Positions 9,330-21,143 are shown, counted from the stretch's first letter. The stretch is DNA of 64,000 bases from Polyporus tsugae (GCA_024305745.1 JAHRBS010000003.1:2604001-2668000), one strand, 5' to 3'. Numbers and translations are program-made. Notes: generated by a model not told the origin, from the letters alone.

Positions 9330-12003
9330 ATGGCGTTCTCGCTGTTCCGCATTGGCCGCTTCATCCGTTCCATCTTCGTGCCGACAGCCTCTATCCTCGC
9401 ATTCTCTTGCTTGTTGACCTTCTTCTTCGTCCTCTACCAACCCACGCCGGGCCCCGGAAGCATCCAAAAGCTCGGCTGGCAGTCATGGGACATAGTCAAC
9501 GACCTCACTGGGGAAGTGTCCAGCACCGGCAAACCGGCAGAGGACGTGGAGTCGCCGAGCACAAGTCCTAGTAGTGGAAGCGGAACCGTACCTGAAGGGG
9601 TGGACTGGTGGAACGTCACGAGCAACTCGGAGACCGTAGATACGGCCAGCCTTCCGTTGGACGTGTGGGATCCCCTCATGCAGCATGATACAGGGCGTAA
9701 GTCCTTCATTCATCTGGGGGACCTCGGTTGACTCTTTCCCCAGTGTCCGAGATTCACATCACGGAGTGCATGTTCGATCCATGGTTCCTTCCCTCCGTGG
9801 CCTCAGACTTCTGTTATCCCGCATCGACCAAGGAGGACGATGCACTCAAGGGCAAGTGGGTGCGTGTGGAGCGCAACCTGAAGGAGCAACTCAGCATGAA
9901 GGACTTGGTGCGTCTCGCTCTCTTATACAGGCCCTACCCCCGTTTTCCAACCCCATCTGCTCAGAACGTGTACTACCGCCGGACGCGGAGGCACGACATT
10001 CCGCTCGTTACGGAGCTGCGCGTATTGCCAGAGAAAGAAACCCCCTCGCCATTCAGCCCGTCATGGATCAAGGTCGCGCACCCTATCAACCCCTTCGGCG
10101 AGAAGCGCTACTTGTGGTACAAGGCGGAGAAGACATGGCGGGAGATGACGGACGCCGAGCGCAAGAATGACCTCGTCACCGAGATTGACGTCCTGTTTGG
10201 CTCTGATCAGCCATGGTACGGGTTCGAGAAGGTTGAGCAGTCGACGTATGTCGGAGACGGAGCACGGCAGCCCGTCTGGCTCACCTACCGTAAGGGCATC
10301 AAGCGTACGTACACACCCTTCTCTTACACCGCCTTGCAAAACAATAGCCCTCGCTCCATAAGTTTACTCAGGGATCTTCGAGGTCCGAGGCCAGGTTTGG
10401 TCGTATAGGCGCTCCAACGCGGGCATATCGCCTAGATGTGGCGTCGGATCTCGAAGATCCCAGAGCACGGTTGTGGGACCCGAGCTATCATTTTGCAGGG
10501 CGCTGTAGCATGCGCGATCCGCCGCAGTTGACGTTCTGACCGGGACATCCCAGCACCCCCGCGCCCGCCGCCGCTGCACTTCTCCCGCGACGGCAAGTTC
10601 AAGATCATGCAAATTGCCGACCTCCATTACTCCGTCAGCGTCGGGGAGTGCAGAGATACGATCCTGTCTCCCTGCAAAGAATCCGACAATCTCACGACGA
10701 CACTCCTCGGACGCATGCTAGACATCGAGAAGCCCGACTTCGTGGTGTTCACGGGCGACCAGCTGAACGGGCAGGCGACCAGCTGGGACGGGCGGTCCGT
10801 GCTCGCGAAGTTCGCAAAGGCTGTCACCAACCGCCGGATCCCCTGGGCGGCAGTCTTTGGCAACCACGATGATGAGGACGGCTTGAGCAGGGAGGCGCAG
10901 CTGCGGTATTTGCAAGGCTTGCCGTACAGTCTTGTCGAGCAGGGCCCCAAGGACGTCCACGGAGTCGGCAACTACGTGCTGAAGGTCAAGAGCGCAGACC
11001 CGTACGTGTGCCCCAGATATATGCACGCTTTTCTCCAATTGACCGCTGTTGAAGCTCGATGACGCATCTGCTGACCCTTTATTTCCTCGACTCCGGCGCT
11101 TACAATGGCGGTCTCATGGACTGGTGGGGCATCTTCCATGCCACGGATTACGACTATCTCCGGCAGGACCAGATCGACTGGTTCCTGCAAGAATCTTGTG
11201 CGTTCCGATTTCCTCGTTTGTCTGGCGTGACGCTCACAATCGCTTCTCAGCTGCGATCGACGCCATCGAGCGTCCGTTCACGCCTGACGGAGCGAAGGAC
11301 CTCGGAAGCGTATGGGAGCGCCAGGCGGGCGGCCAGGTCCTGCCTAACTCGAGACGCCTTGCGAAGCCGAACGCGATGATGTTCTTCCATATACCATTGT
11401 AAACTTTTCCGCCCGTGGTGATGCCTGAGATTGTTGCTGACGATGTTGCTTTCAGGCAAGAGAGCTATGCCGCTGCTGACATCAACCCAAGCAGCGGTCG
11501 GCCCCTTGACGTTGGGCAAGTGCTCGAAGAGAGCGGCGCTGCGAAGCAGTCGGCAGGATTCTTCCACAAGGGCCTGCTCCAGGCGTTCGAGAGCGACCAT
11601 CGTGCAGGCGGACGCGCTCCGGAGGTTAAGGTCGTGGCGAATGGGCATTGCCATAGTAAGTTTACGTCGGTTTAACCGTTCGTGTGTTGATCCAACCTCT
11701 TTTTTCACTTAGTCACGGAAAACTGCAAGCGTGTCAGCGGTGTTTGGCTGTGCTTTGGCGGCGGAGGGTAAGTCCCACTCGGGGTTCAGCTTCCTTCTAC
11801 ACCATATACTAATACGCGCCGTACATCGCAGCTCGTACTCCGGCTACAGTAAGATCGGGTTCGACCGGCGATTCCGGATATACGACATCTCCGAGTATGG
11901 GGAGACGATCCGGACGTACAAGCGCACGGAGAACAATGAGGTCATCGACGACCTGGTCCTCGTCGGTCGCGGGGCGCCCCCGCCTTTTGAGGGTGTCATA
12001 TGA
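9330..12003 (+). CDS. DCR2: DCR2/SIA1-like calcineurin-type metallophosphatase
   Basis: Nine exons join in phase: 9330-9696, 9744-9907, 9965-10304, 10554-11001, 11055-11197, 11251-11398, 11456-11655, 11713-11767, 11832-12003 (678 aa). A hydrophobic segment at about residues 15-37 predicts an N-terminal membrane anchor. The metallophosphatase core starts at about residue 300: metal-ligand motifs are IADLH (D313, H315), GDQ (D359), GNHDDE (N394, H395) and GHCH (600-603). These are the order and residues of the calcineurin-like superfamily, and the ITEN/CFGGGGSYSGY C-terminus fits the yeast Dcr2/Sia1 branch, linked to cell-cycle start and the unfolded protein response. All catalytic residues look intact. 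Intron 3 is 249 bp, far longer than the others, and is largely an imperfect palindrome. Confidence 0.9.
10331..10501. repeat. 171-bp imperfect palindrome within intron 3 of the DCR2-like gene
   Basis: The 62-nt arm 10331-10392 matches the reverse complement of 10440-10501 at 46 of 62 positions without gaps, including a 12-bp core (GGGATCTTCGAG). A 47-nt loop itself contains TAGGCG/CGCCTA. It could be a remnant foldback element or a structured RNA. Confidence 0.75.
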
Positions 12004-13075
12004 GGTCGCTCGCTGTGCCAGGCGACCGGGGTCTCTGGTCGGGAGCGGACGGATTGAGACGGTGTAAGATATGTGTTCGTATTTTGCAGTTGGACGTCGA
12101 GTGGAATGTGCCCGGTACTTACAGTTCGTATCAGACATACAATTTAATTAGTTGTAGGCCTCAACCTTCAAGCGCCATCCCAGGCTCGTTGAACGCGGGT
12201 GATGTCTGGTTTTACTACGTGATGCATGTTGGCATCGGCGGACGCTTCGACGCCTCCACCCTGGAGCTTCGGAGCGCTAGTCTGGCAGGGCTCTGTATAG
12301 TCATCGGCTGACCGCCGTAGACTTGGTTGAGTTCGTGGATGCATGACTTCCCCAAATAGCTATCGGTGTTGGCTATGACTGTCATTCCAGCGCCATGAGG
12401 ACACATCGTTCAAGTTATTCCTTGCAACCCAATAGTAGTACGTGACTTTGCTCCATATGGGATTGCTTATTGGTTGGATTTCAGATGTTTCCCAGCCTTA
12501 GCCGCAGCTTTCTGGTTGGAGCGTAACTGACACACTCCTTGCAAGAGCGAACCGTCCGCCACGACTCTTGACCCCGGCGCAATCAGGTGCGCCGAACGTT
12601 CTTTGGAAGTTTGAATGCTCTTCTCAAAAGTTTTCAGGCCTCGCTGACGCCTGAGCGTCAGCCATGATTTCCAATCGGCACAGGAACAGCCTGCTTCAAA
12701 TCCATGCATACGACTTGCATACGTCCGCGAAGGTGCTTCCTGGGAAGTAGCGTGCTAGTCATTCCAGTATCATCTGACCATCTCATAGATAGGATGCATG
12801 GTCTGGTCCCGAAGTGGCATCAGTGCAGTGTCCGCGACGCGGCACCCTTACGACATCGGATGCTCATCTCAACCACGGTTTTCAATTTTGACTTTGACTT
12901 CGCAGCTGGCCGGCGGAGCTGAGCGGTGGGCCCCTTGTACAATGGACATGTGAGATTCTGCGCCTACCATGCGGTGATTACCCGCCGGCAAAATGCACGC
13001 GGTGTACAGTACCCGGGTTCCTTTAAATCGAAATGCCAGACAGCCCCTGATCCTCCACTCTCGACTTTCCCAGCA
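12004..13075. other. Intergenic between phosphatase and P450
   Basis: 3' end of the phosphatase transcript followed by the P450 promoter. No gene or RNA is supportable. Confidence 0.45.
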
Positions 13076-15152
13076 ATGCTTATCCACTCGACGACGGCGT
13101 GGCCATGGGTAGTCTCCGCGATACTCGTCTTGCTCGCGAGAGCTGTTCAGCAACGCAGGAAATCCGCTCGCCTTCCTCCCGGCCCCACTCCTCTCCCTAT
13201 AGTCGGGAATATGCTCGACTTCCCTCGAACACACCTTGGCCGCGAGTTTGCGGCATTGTCGAAGAAGTTTGGTGCGTTTCCCTATTCACGATGCGAATGT
13301 ACTACGATTGTTGAAATCGAAGTGTCCCGGCAGGCGACGTTGTTTACCTCAGCGTGCTCGGTCAAGACACCGTTGTTTTGGGATCTCTCAAGGCTGCTCG
13401 CGACTTGCTGGACAAGAGATCGGCAAACTACTCCGATCGCCCGACCTCGGTGATGGTGCAACTGTGCGTAGACCGTAGACCGTGCTGTCCCTAAGTCGTG
13501 TGCTTATCTGTCACTTAGGGTCGGATTTGACTGGCTCTTCGCCCTGATGAACTACGGGCAGCGATGGCGGCAACACCGTCGCGCCGTGCACCCGACGATG
13601 ACCGCCGACGTCGTTCCAGAGTATCAGGCTGTTCAGTTGGACGTAGCACGCAATTTCGTCCGGATCATCTTGGAGAGTCCGCAGGAACTGGGTTCTCACA
13701 TCAAATTGTACGTAGACCGTCTTTGTTTTCGCAATGCCTTCGACTGGTACTCATTGTGCTCTGCCAATAGTACCTTCGCTGCTATGGTCATGGGGGCCAT
13801 TTACGGCATCGAAATTTGCGAGCCGCACGATAAGTATTACCACATGGTGGAACGGATGGCAGAGGTCGGAGAGGAGATTTTAGTCCCTGGCCGGTTTCCC
13901 GTCGAAGCTTTCCCAGTTTTGCGCTACCTGCCTTCGTGGTTCCCAGGCGGCGCGTTTAAGAAGTGGGCAGCGGACGCAAAGCGGGATATCTTGTATACCG
14001 TGGACTACCTCTTTGATGGCGCTACAACTATGGTGGTGAGTGCGTCTTTGCGTGCGCGACGCGTGTTGGCTTCTTAAAAAAATCACCCCGATCAGACCAC
14101 AGACGCATCGAAAGGATCAATGATTCGCCGCATCTTGGATTCAACAGCGCAGGAGGATCCAGAGCTCGAGAAGATGTGTAAGGAGGTCGCGGCAACGATG
14201 TATGTTGGTACGTGGAGCACCCCTCTTACCCACGCCGAGGCCGCTCACCGCCGTCCTTCGACGACAAGCTGGAGCGGACACTGTGAGTCTTGTGTGTGTC
14301 TACACCATTGGTCGACGACATTCATCGGTTCTTCCAGTCGAACGCTACGATGGGGGCGTTCTTCGTCGCAATGGCACTCCACCCAGAAGCGCAGAAGAAG
14401 GCGCAGGCGGAACTCGATGCAGTCGTGGGCATCGAACGACTGCCGGAGTTCTCGGACCGGCCGTCGCTTTCCTACGTCACCGCACTCGTGAAGGAATTGT
14501 TGAGATGGCATCCCGCTGCTCCTATGGGTGTCCCGCACCGGATTCTCGCTGATGACGAGTACGACGGGCATCTCATCCCTGGCGGCGCCACCATTTTCGT
14601 GAATATTTGGTACGTTTGCGGACCTTCCGTTCGGATGTGGAATATTTCTGATCTATTCCATAGGGCTATCTTGCGCGACCCCGAGCTTTACCCTCAACCC
14701 GATGACTTCATCCCGGAGCGCTTCCTGGACTCCGCTGGGAAATTGGACGTCCATGGACGCGATCCCGCCGACGTCGTGTTCGGCTTTGGCCGCCGGTAAG
14801 ATGACCCCGGTTAGCCTCGGTATGACTTTGTATGTTCCACTGACCGCTCCTCCGTGTGCAGAATTTGCCCCGGCCGGCACTTCGCCGAATCGACGCTGTT
14901 CATCTTGTGCGCATCTGTGCTCTCTGTGTTTGAAATTGGTCCACCCGTCGGTGAGGATGGCACCCCGATAGCGTTCAAGCGTGAAGCAGCGGACCATTGT
15001 ATAGTGTCGTGAGTCGTATTCGACCTCTTTCGGTCGCATGCACATTTACCCATCGGGCGCGTCCGTCCAGACACCCGAAAATCCACAATTACACGATGAA
15101 GCCACGATCGTCACATATTGAACGTCTTGTCGAGATGGCGCACACTCATTAG
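13076..15152 (+). CDS. Cytochrome P450 monooxygenase
   Basis: Ten exons join in phase: 13076-13271, 13334-13463, 13519-13707, 13771-14035, 14096-14207, 14269-14282, 14338-14609, 14664-14795, 14862-15008, 15071-15152 (512 aa). An N-terminal hydrophobic helix (WPWVVSAILVLLA) and the LPPGPTPLPIVGN hinge fit microsomal (ER-anchored) class II P450s. The I-helix oxygen-binding motif AGADT is at 298-302, split by an intron and supplied partly by a 14-nt exon. The K-helix ELLR is E355-R358, PERF follows, and the haem loop FGFGRRICPGR carries C439 as the haem ligand. The length is normal and no key residue is missing. It needs a reductase partner. It resembles the expanded basidiomycete P450s (O-methylsterigmatocystin oxidoreductase-like in annotation language); substrate unknown. 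Confidence 0.93.
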
Positions 15153-16164
15153 ATTCCTGAAGAGTACGTGCTTTTGGTGCCCAGCGTCTGTCTTCGACGC
15201 CGATACTAAATTACTGTCTTGTGCCGCGTGGACTAGTGTCCGTTAGAACATGTTGGTACGATATGATGCGCACTCGCATCTGACCGATTCAATAATACAG
15301 AGTGAAGGAAAGGGCTCCCGCGACGGTGCCATGGGTCCAAGACTCCTTATGGCGGAACGAATGTTTGCACAACTTCGCAGATCGCCCAGTCACGTCCGTA
15401 TCGGAACGCCCCCCTCAAGCAAGCCATAATATATGCTCGATCCTATTCTCTCTTGGCTCCCGCACTTCCGCACGCTCTCCAGCGCTCATATCTCTCCTCG
15501 TAACTCAGGAGTAGAGCCGTCGGATGATCCTTTTACAGGTATGCGACGAGCTCGGTCGCCGCATTCCCCGTTACAGCCCCCATAAATTTCGCCGTCTGGA
15601 CAGGAGCTGAGGGTTTGGAAACTCGATGGGGAGGTCGGTTATCCTTGGCATTGGCTGAAAATTGGTCGTCCGCCGACCTCGCATCCCCGCCATTCCCGAC
15701 CTATCTTTCGCATCTCCCATTCTGCTCTCCTGTCCCCTTTCTGTCCCGGAGGGAAAGCGTTCCCTGACTCTTGTATTTTGGGGATGTCTCGCACCAGGGC
15801 ATCCCCTTTCAGGGCGTTAGCCTCCTCCGGATCTCTCTCTGCGTTATGCTCTACCTAGGGTCGCCGTCTTGGCGGACCTCCCTTCTCTCTTGCAAGTGGG
15901 CGTGGTCTAATTGACTTTCCATCTTCCCGCCCCCTCAGTGCAAGTCGGGGCGGCCTGATTAACCTCCCCTCTTGCAAAGGGATGTGTAAATGGCTCTAAG
16001 GCGCAGGGTTTCGGAGACGTATGTGCCAATTGATGGTCATATCCTATGTAGGTCTCCTAAAGTATTGGGATGTCGAGCAATATAAAGTAGGGCCTTCCAC
16101 AGCTGCGAAGACCAGCCAGGACACAAGTTCTCAGTCCAGCACTGCAGCTATCACATCCTCCGAG
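15153..16164. other. Intergenic with pyrimidine-rich tract and degenerate tandem repeat
   Basis: 15540-15990 is C/T-rich on the plus strand. At 15885-15990 the phrase TTGCAAGTGGGCG...CTAATTGAC is followed by GTGCAAGTCGGGGCGGCCTGATTAAC and CTTGCAAAGGG, a degenerate tandem of about 50 bp. This lies just upstream of the first secreted-protein gene and may be promoter sequence. No gene is seen. Confidence 0.4.
16081..16086 (+). promoter_or_regulatory. TATA box of the first secreted-protein gene
   Basis: TATAAA lies 79 bp upstream of the ATG at 16165, a usual distance for a strongly expressed fungal gene. Confidence 0.55.
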
Positions 16165-16653
16165 ATGCATTTCGCCGCCCTTACCACCATCGCCCTCGCC
16201 TTCATCGGCGCTGCTTTCGCCAACCCCACCATCGCATCGAGCGCCGAGCTCGGTGCTCCCCTGGAGTCGGACGTCAGCGCTCCCGACACCTTCCCCGTCA
16301 TCGATCTCAGCAGCGTCGATGTGGAGACCGCCTTGGCGAACACGACCCTCAACACGCTCGGCGATCTGAGCGACGGCCCCGCCGCGCAGTTTGGCGGCAC
16401 GACGCTGCTCCTGTGCCAGTCGTTCAACTGCAGGAACTGCTTCGGGTTCGACATCGGGAGGTTGCCGCATCGGGTGTGCCTCACCGCCAACCCCGGCTTC
16501 TTCTCGGTCGCCATCAGCCAGCCGAGCAACTTCGGCCTGCCGTTCGGCGTGTTCGTCGGCCCGCGGTGTTCGTCGTTCACCCAGGTCCCGAGAGTGAACA
16601 CCTGCTTCAATATCTTCGGCGGGCCGTTCCAGAAGGTCGCGCTCAGCCCGTGA
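16165..16653 (+). CDS. Small secreted six-cysteine protein, copy 1
   Basis: Intronless, 162 aa. The ORF extends further upstream, but the ATG at 16165 starts a clear signal peptide (MHFAALTTIALAFIGAAFA, cleavage probably before NP). The mature part has six cysteines: a close trio (CQSFNCRNC), then VC, RC and TC, and a hydrophobic SNFGLPFGVFVGPRC core. It is a paralogue of the gene at 17709-18176. Six conserved cysteines suggest three disulphides and extracellular action. No enzymatic motif is seen. It resembles the generic small secreted protein or effector-like class of basidiomycetes, with no recognised family. A TATA box lies 79 bp upstream. Confidence 0.8.
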   Translation: MHFAALTTIALAFIGAAFANPTIASSAELGAPLESDVSAPDTFPVIDLSSVDVETALANTTLNTLGDLSDGPAAQFGGTTLLLCQSFNCRNCFGFDIGRLPHRVCLTANPGFFSVAISQPSNFGLPFGVFVGPRCSSFTQVPRVNTCFNIFGGPFQKVALSP

Positions 16654-17708
16654 GCTGTGCTTCCGCGAAAGGTATGTAAGCTCTGGAACGCGACGATTCT
16701 CCCGTGTGATTGCACTAACTGTCGTGTTATAGAACGTATAGACATGCGGTACATACGCGTTGATCTGTTGATGGGGGAGAGGAGCGCAAAGACGGAGTAC
16801 GGTTGGGAGAAGGCATGGACTTATTTGGGACTTGGCTGCGTTTGGCTCAGGCCGGAAGTGTGTTTGTACGCTGATCAATACGGACGAAATAGCCATATTT
16901 TGTTGATGGTCTGGAGGGTTCGTATGGACTGCTTACCCCTAGGAGGTGTGAATCGGGTCCTGGAACTTACAAGCCGCTCGAGGCTCGAGGCGGTCGTCTA
17001 TCTCAGGGATGGCCTTCGACGACGCGACATGCACGGAAGATGAGCGATCCCCTGGTTCACACTAGGACGTTCCTGTCCCCGAGAAGCGCGGAAGCGCGTA
17101 CCGAGTCCTCGATTGACCTGCGGTACGATTGGTACCATGTCACATAACCTATCTTTCTTCTTGGCATACAGCCTCCGAGCGCGTCGATCGCGGGAGAGTA
17201 AGTAATAGCGGCGGCTGCAGTCTGTGTAATATTAAACAGGTTAGGCACAGGGGAACGGGGAAGAACACCGTCCCAACCAATGATTGAATACACACACTCC
17301 GCCACCGCCACTAGCTCAGCTCGCCAGGTCGTAGTTCGGATGGAGTACCGGTGGGGAAATACATATGCTTCCTGCATGTTAGGTATTAGTGCGTCGTTCC
17401 TACGTATTGCTATTCTCTACCAAAGGCTGAAGCATGCGACTCCCATGGGCATTGGTCATATGCTCGTAAGGTACACCCAGGACCAGCTCAGTTTGCTAGG
17501 TTCAACTCCACGTTTGGTGCTCGAGGCATACCATAAATGACGACCGGGTAGACCACCCGACGACGCGGCAGCAATGTTCCGTCAATGTCCATGAGTACCG
17601 GTGCTGAGCTCAGAGCAGGGAGGCATAAGAGACGTGGTCGATGGTCAGTGAATAACCAAGTCCACCACCGTCTACACCCCACAGTCCATAGACACTCAAA
17701 CTCACAGC
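16654..17708. other. Intergenic between the two secreted-protein genes
   Basis: A GTATGT...TTATAG pair at about 16671-16731 could be an intron in the 3' untranslated region of copy 1. Otherwise nothing is supportable. Confidence 0.4.
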
Positions 17709-18176
17709 ATGCTTGCCCTCGCCGCCGCCCTCATTACGCTCTTGCTCACCCAGGCTGCGCGGGCGACTCCCCTCGCGTCCTCCGTGACAACCACGACGAA
17801 CGGCGCGCCGCTTCCGAAGGGCTTCCCAGTCCGCACGCTCGACCTCGCCACCCTCGCGAACATCACCCGCGCCACGCAGGGCGTCCACAGCGACACGTCG
17901 GACGTAACGTTCAACCCCGCGACGCTCTTCCTCTGCAACGACCTCTCGTGCAGCACGATCTGCCAGCAGATCGCACTCAACATGGCGCTCATCGACGAGT
18001 GCGTCCCGACGACTGTGTTCGCGTCCGCGGGGATCGTCCAGGCCGCTAATTCGGGCCTCCCATTCCCGATCCTCGTGGGCACGCCCGAGTGCGCGTCGGT
18101 CGCACAGCTTCCGACGGTCAACGAGTGCTTCAACTTCGGCGGGACGGAGCTGACGAACTACGATATCCTGGAGTGA
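17709..18176 (+). CDS. Small secreted six-cysteine protein, copy 2
   Basis: Intronless, 155 aa, with a signal peptide (MLALAAALITLLLTQAARA, cleavage probably before TP). It also has six cysteines in the same order as copy 1: LFLCNDLSCSTIC, DEC, PEC and NEC. The shared core phrase is NSGLPFPILVGTPEC versus SNFGLPFGVFVGPRC in copy 1. The two genes are 1.06 kb apart in the same orientation, so a tandem duplication with strong divergence is inferred. Expected to be exported with three disulphide bonds. Function unknown. Confidence 0.8.
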   Translation: MLALAAALITLLLTQAARATPLASSVTTTTNGAPLPKGFPVRTLDLATLANITRATQGVHSDTSDVTFNPATLFLCNDLSCSTICQQIALNMALIDECVPTTVFASAGIVQAANSGLPFPILVGTPECASVAQLPTVNECFNFGGTELTNYDILE

Positions 18177-18922
18177 GCGGCCGGGGCTGATGAGGGGTGA
18201 GTGAACGGACTTCTACCTTCCATAAATCCGGCGTCCTAATGGTACCCTACATATGTAAAGCAGAGCGTATACGTACGATGTAGATGTTTGCGGAGGAAAT
18301 GTCTTCAGAAATTAAGTTGGGCATGGAGGAACGGATGCCGTGTCTTGAGGGAGTGGGGCAAGCTTGTTGTTCGAGATAAATACTTGCGGGGGTGACTGTG
18401 TCTCAATCAAAGGAGCAATCGTTGAAGTCGCGGCCTTTTCCTGCACCTGTGAGCGCTTCATCCATGGCCTCAGGCCCCTAGCTCGTCGAAGCTGTCAGAT
18501 TCTTCATGCCCTCGTGAGCAGTCGTCACAAAATCTTGACGTTAAAATTACGTACCACGATATCTTTGAACGCCGGCGATATGACCACCACCGAATTCACC
18601 CAGAACCATGTTGACAGCCTAAGCCATATTTTAGAAACGGGTTCGAATGGGTTCCGGTGTGTATCAACCATCGCCGACCTATGGGGCCTCTCTCATGATC
18701 TCAAAGCGAAAGAGCTGTTGCTCGTGCTCGAAGTGGAATGACCGTGCCTCACGAATGGCAACGGGTGTTTTGCGCCACGCTAACGAAACTACTGTACAAA
18801 ATCAGATATATTGCATATGACCATGATTGGGAACAAAGCGCGCACCATATTTCGTATATAAGGACAGGGAGGTCCTTCACGAGTCACGACTCTCCAGCAC
18901 GCTTCCTTGGTACAGCTTTCCA
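18177..18922. other. Intergenic upstream of the F-box gene
   Basis: It contains a 125-codon ORF (18364-18741) without domain, signal peptide or splice support, which I do not call. A weak TATATAAG at 18855-18862 may serve the F-box gene. Confidence 0.4.
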
Positions 18923-20575
18923 ATGACATCTCCTCCTACCCCAAGCATCGAAGCATCGATCGAAGGTGTGTAGGCTGCCCTGGTCGATCAACGGCAGTCA
19001 GAGTCAGTAACACAGGCTGACACAAAGCAGCGTCTCAACCTAGTTCGGGAACTCCCATGTCCATCGACGCGCTCCCCGTCGAGCTGTTGATCCTGGTTTT
19101 CGGACACCTTCAAGAATCAGAAGTGAACCCTAAAGACCCCAACAAGCCCGCTCGGTTATCCCCCCAGTGGCTCGCCGTCCGACAAGTTTGCAAGGGATGG
19201 CACGACATCGCTGGCGACCACCCCAGTCTCTGGCGCATCATCGACATCTTTGCGTCGGACCACACGTTGGCTTGGGTCAACCTTTGTCTCGCCAGGTCCG
19301 GCATGACAGCGCTGGAGCTGCGCTTCCACGCGCCAGATGTCATGCGCGATGCGTGCGCACTGCGAGGCCCTAGTCGGGCACACAGCGCGCATCCGGACGA
19401 TCTGGGCGTCCGGAGAGCAAACCATCAGGGGACTCCCCGGATTGCGGGCGCTACTTCTCTCGAACCTGCCGAACGTACAGGAGCTGCATCTGGACGACAG
19501 CCTCTCCCGGAATAGTCACATTTTTGATCGGGACACCCGGTTCATACTCACTGAGCTGGTCAGCGACCTCAGCGCCGCTCGCCTCCCCGCCCTCCACACC
19601 CTCAACCTCAGCGGCATCTTCGTCCCTTGGGACTCCGCGATCCTCCGGAACCTGCGGGTCCTTAGGCTCAGTCGCTGGGAAATGGTTCCTAGTACGTTGG
19701 ACGAGATGTACAACCTTCCCGTGGACCGGTTCCTGCACGCCCTCGCCGCGTGCCAGCTCCTCGAAGAGCTCTCCATGGACGTACTCAACACCTGCCTGCA
19801 CATCCGGGTGGCGATAGGTCGTCTTCCCACGATCTCCTTGCCGAACCTGCGCCAGATGGAGTTGAGGGTCAACCAATTCGAGTCGAACGTCATCTTCCTG
19901 CCCGTCCTCTCGCACATCCGCTTCCAAGAGACGTGCAGCATCGTCTTGGAGGGCTCTACGATCAGATTCGACTTGAAACCGCCCTCCTACGCCAAGTTCC
20001 TGCCGAACAACCCCCAGTGCTTCCCCACGCTCGCGAACGCCATCGAGGTGACCTGGCACGGACCGACGGCGTTCAGCCGCAAGGCCCCCGCCCCGCCCCC
20101 CACCAAGGGCGGCAGAGCCGACGACACAGCCGTGCCAGAGCTCAAGCTCGCCTTCAGGGACGCGCGAGCGGAACAACGCCCTGCCGCCCCAGACCCAGCA
20201 CTCGCCCAGTTCTGCGAGTACCTCGCGCAGGCGCCGCTGACGAAGCTGACGATGCGCACCTGTGTGAGCGAGGCGGCGTACGCGGAGGCGTTCCGCAGGC
20301 TCTCCAGCTTGACGGAGCTGTCGGTCGATTACCCGCGTGCGCCGCCCCCACGGGAGGACGTGCGGCGTCTTCTGTCCGCCCTCGCTGGGAATAAGGGGGA
20401 AGGGGCCGTCCTGGAGGACTTGCGGGTCCTGCGGCTCAGAGGGCCTGTGCGGTATGACGGTCTCGACGGAGACGTCGCGGAGTGCCTTCGGATCCGGCGT
20501 GAGGCGTGTGCGGGGGAACTGGAGGTCGACATCAATGCCGAGGCTTGCGGCATCGATGTATGCGACCGGGTTTGA
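18923..20575 (+). pseudogene. F-box/LRR-like protein gene interrupted by a 7-bp frameshift
   Basis: A short first exon, 18923-18965 (MTSPPTPSIEASIE), joins in phase to 19031. The sequence then enters a typical F-box: ALPVELLILVFGHL...WLAVRQVCKGWHDIAGDHPSLWRII. The frame is lost at 19342-19355, where ATGCGCG is followed by the near-copy ATGCGTG. From there the +1 frame stays open to 20575 with leucine-rich repeat-like text (LPALHTLNLSG, LRNLRVLRLS). Removing 7 nt would restore one ORF of about 525 codons. F-box proteins recruit substrates to SCF ubiquitin ligases. Loss here may be recent, a strain polymorphism or an assembly error. The unusually clean downstream frame argues that the break is young. 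Confidence 0.75.
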
Positions 20576-21143
20576 CATGAAGTGCGAGGAAGATTGCGTT
20601 CAAGAAGGAGCTCGATAACTTTTCTGTTAGATATATGTGTAGAAGTGTTAGCTTGACGAGACCGAGTCTGTATGTAATGGGACCCACACCAGCTATTTTG
20701 ACTCGCCTGCGCATTGAAGGAAAAAGCGACCCCGGCCGTTACAAGATCGAGGAGCCTGAGCCGCATTCGTGTAGATATGGAGTCAGCTAATTTGCCGTTC
20801 AGCATTACCGTAGCAACCCTGCTGGTACAGTAGTGCATGTCGCACCTTGTATGACAATAATGCGCCATTTTTTGACGTTCGGTGCGAGCGATAGGGCAGA
20901 CGGTGGATGGTAAATAGTTGGCAAGTATCGCGGTCAAGCCTGAAGGTGCAGGTGTATGGCAGGCTGGTCCGAGGAACACGGGCCAGACGCGGGGTAGATT
21001 GGCCGGGACGGCATTCCACGTGACTTGACACGCTTGTACTTTCGCGACGGTTGTCTGCTTGCTCCCCCACGCCTCCTCCTCCTCTGACCTCGTTTCTCAC
21101 CCTTCTTATCCTTGCAATTAAAAGCGGCGCACGGACAGTGTAC
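20576..21143. other. Intergenic, no gene seen
   Basis: 3' sequence of the F-box gene followed by a CT-rich leader (CCTCCTCCTCCTCTGACCTC) just before the next ATG. Confidence 0.45.

Noticed and set aside
16057..16896. 279-codon minus-strand ORF over the first secreted-protein gene
   Set aside because: Antisense shadow of a well-supported signal-peptide gene.
19451..20578. 375-codon ORF antisense to the F-box gene
   Set aside because: It mirrors the GC-rich leucine-repeat frame of the plus strand. Its translation is Arg/Glu/Gln-rich shadow text without a domain.
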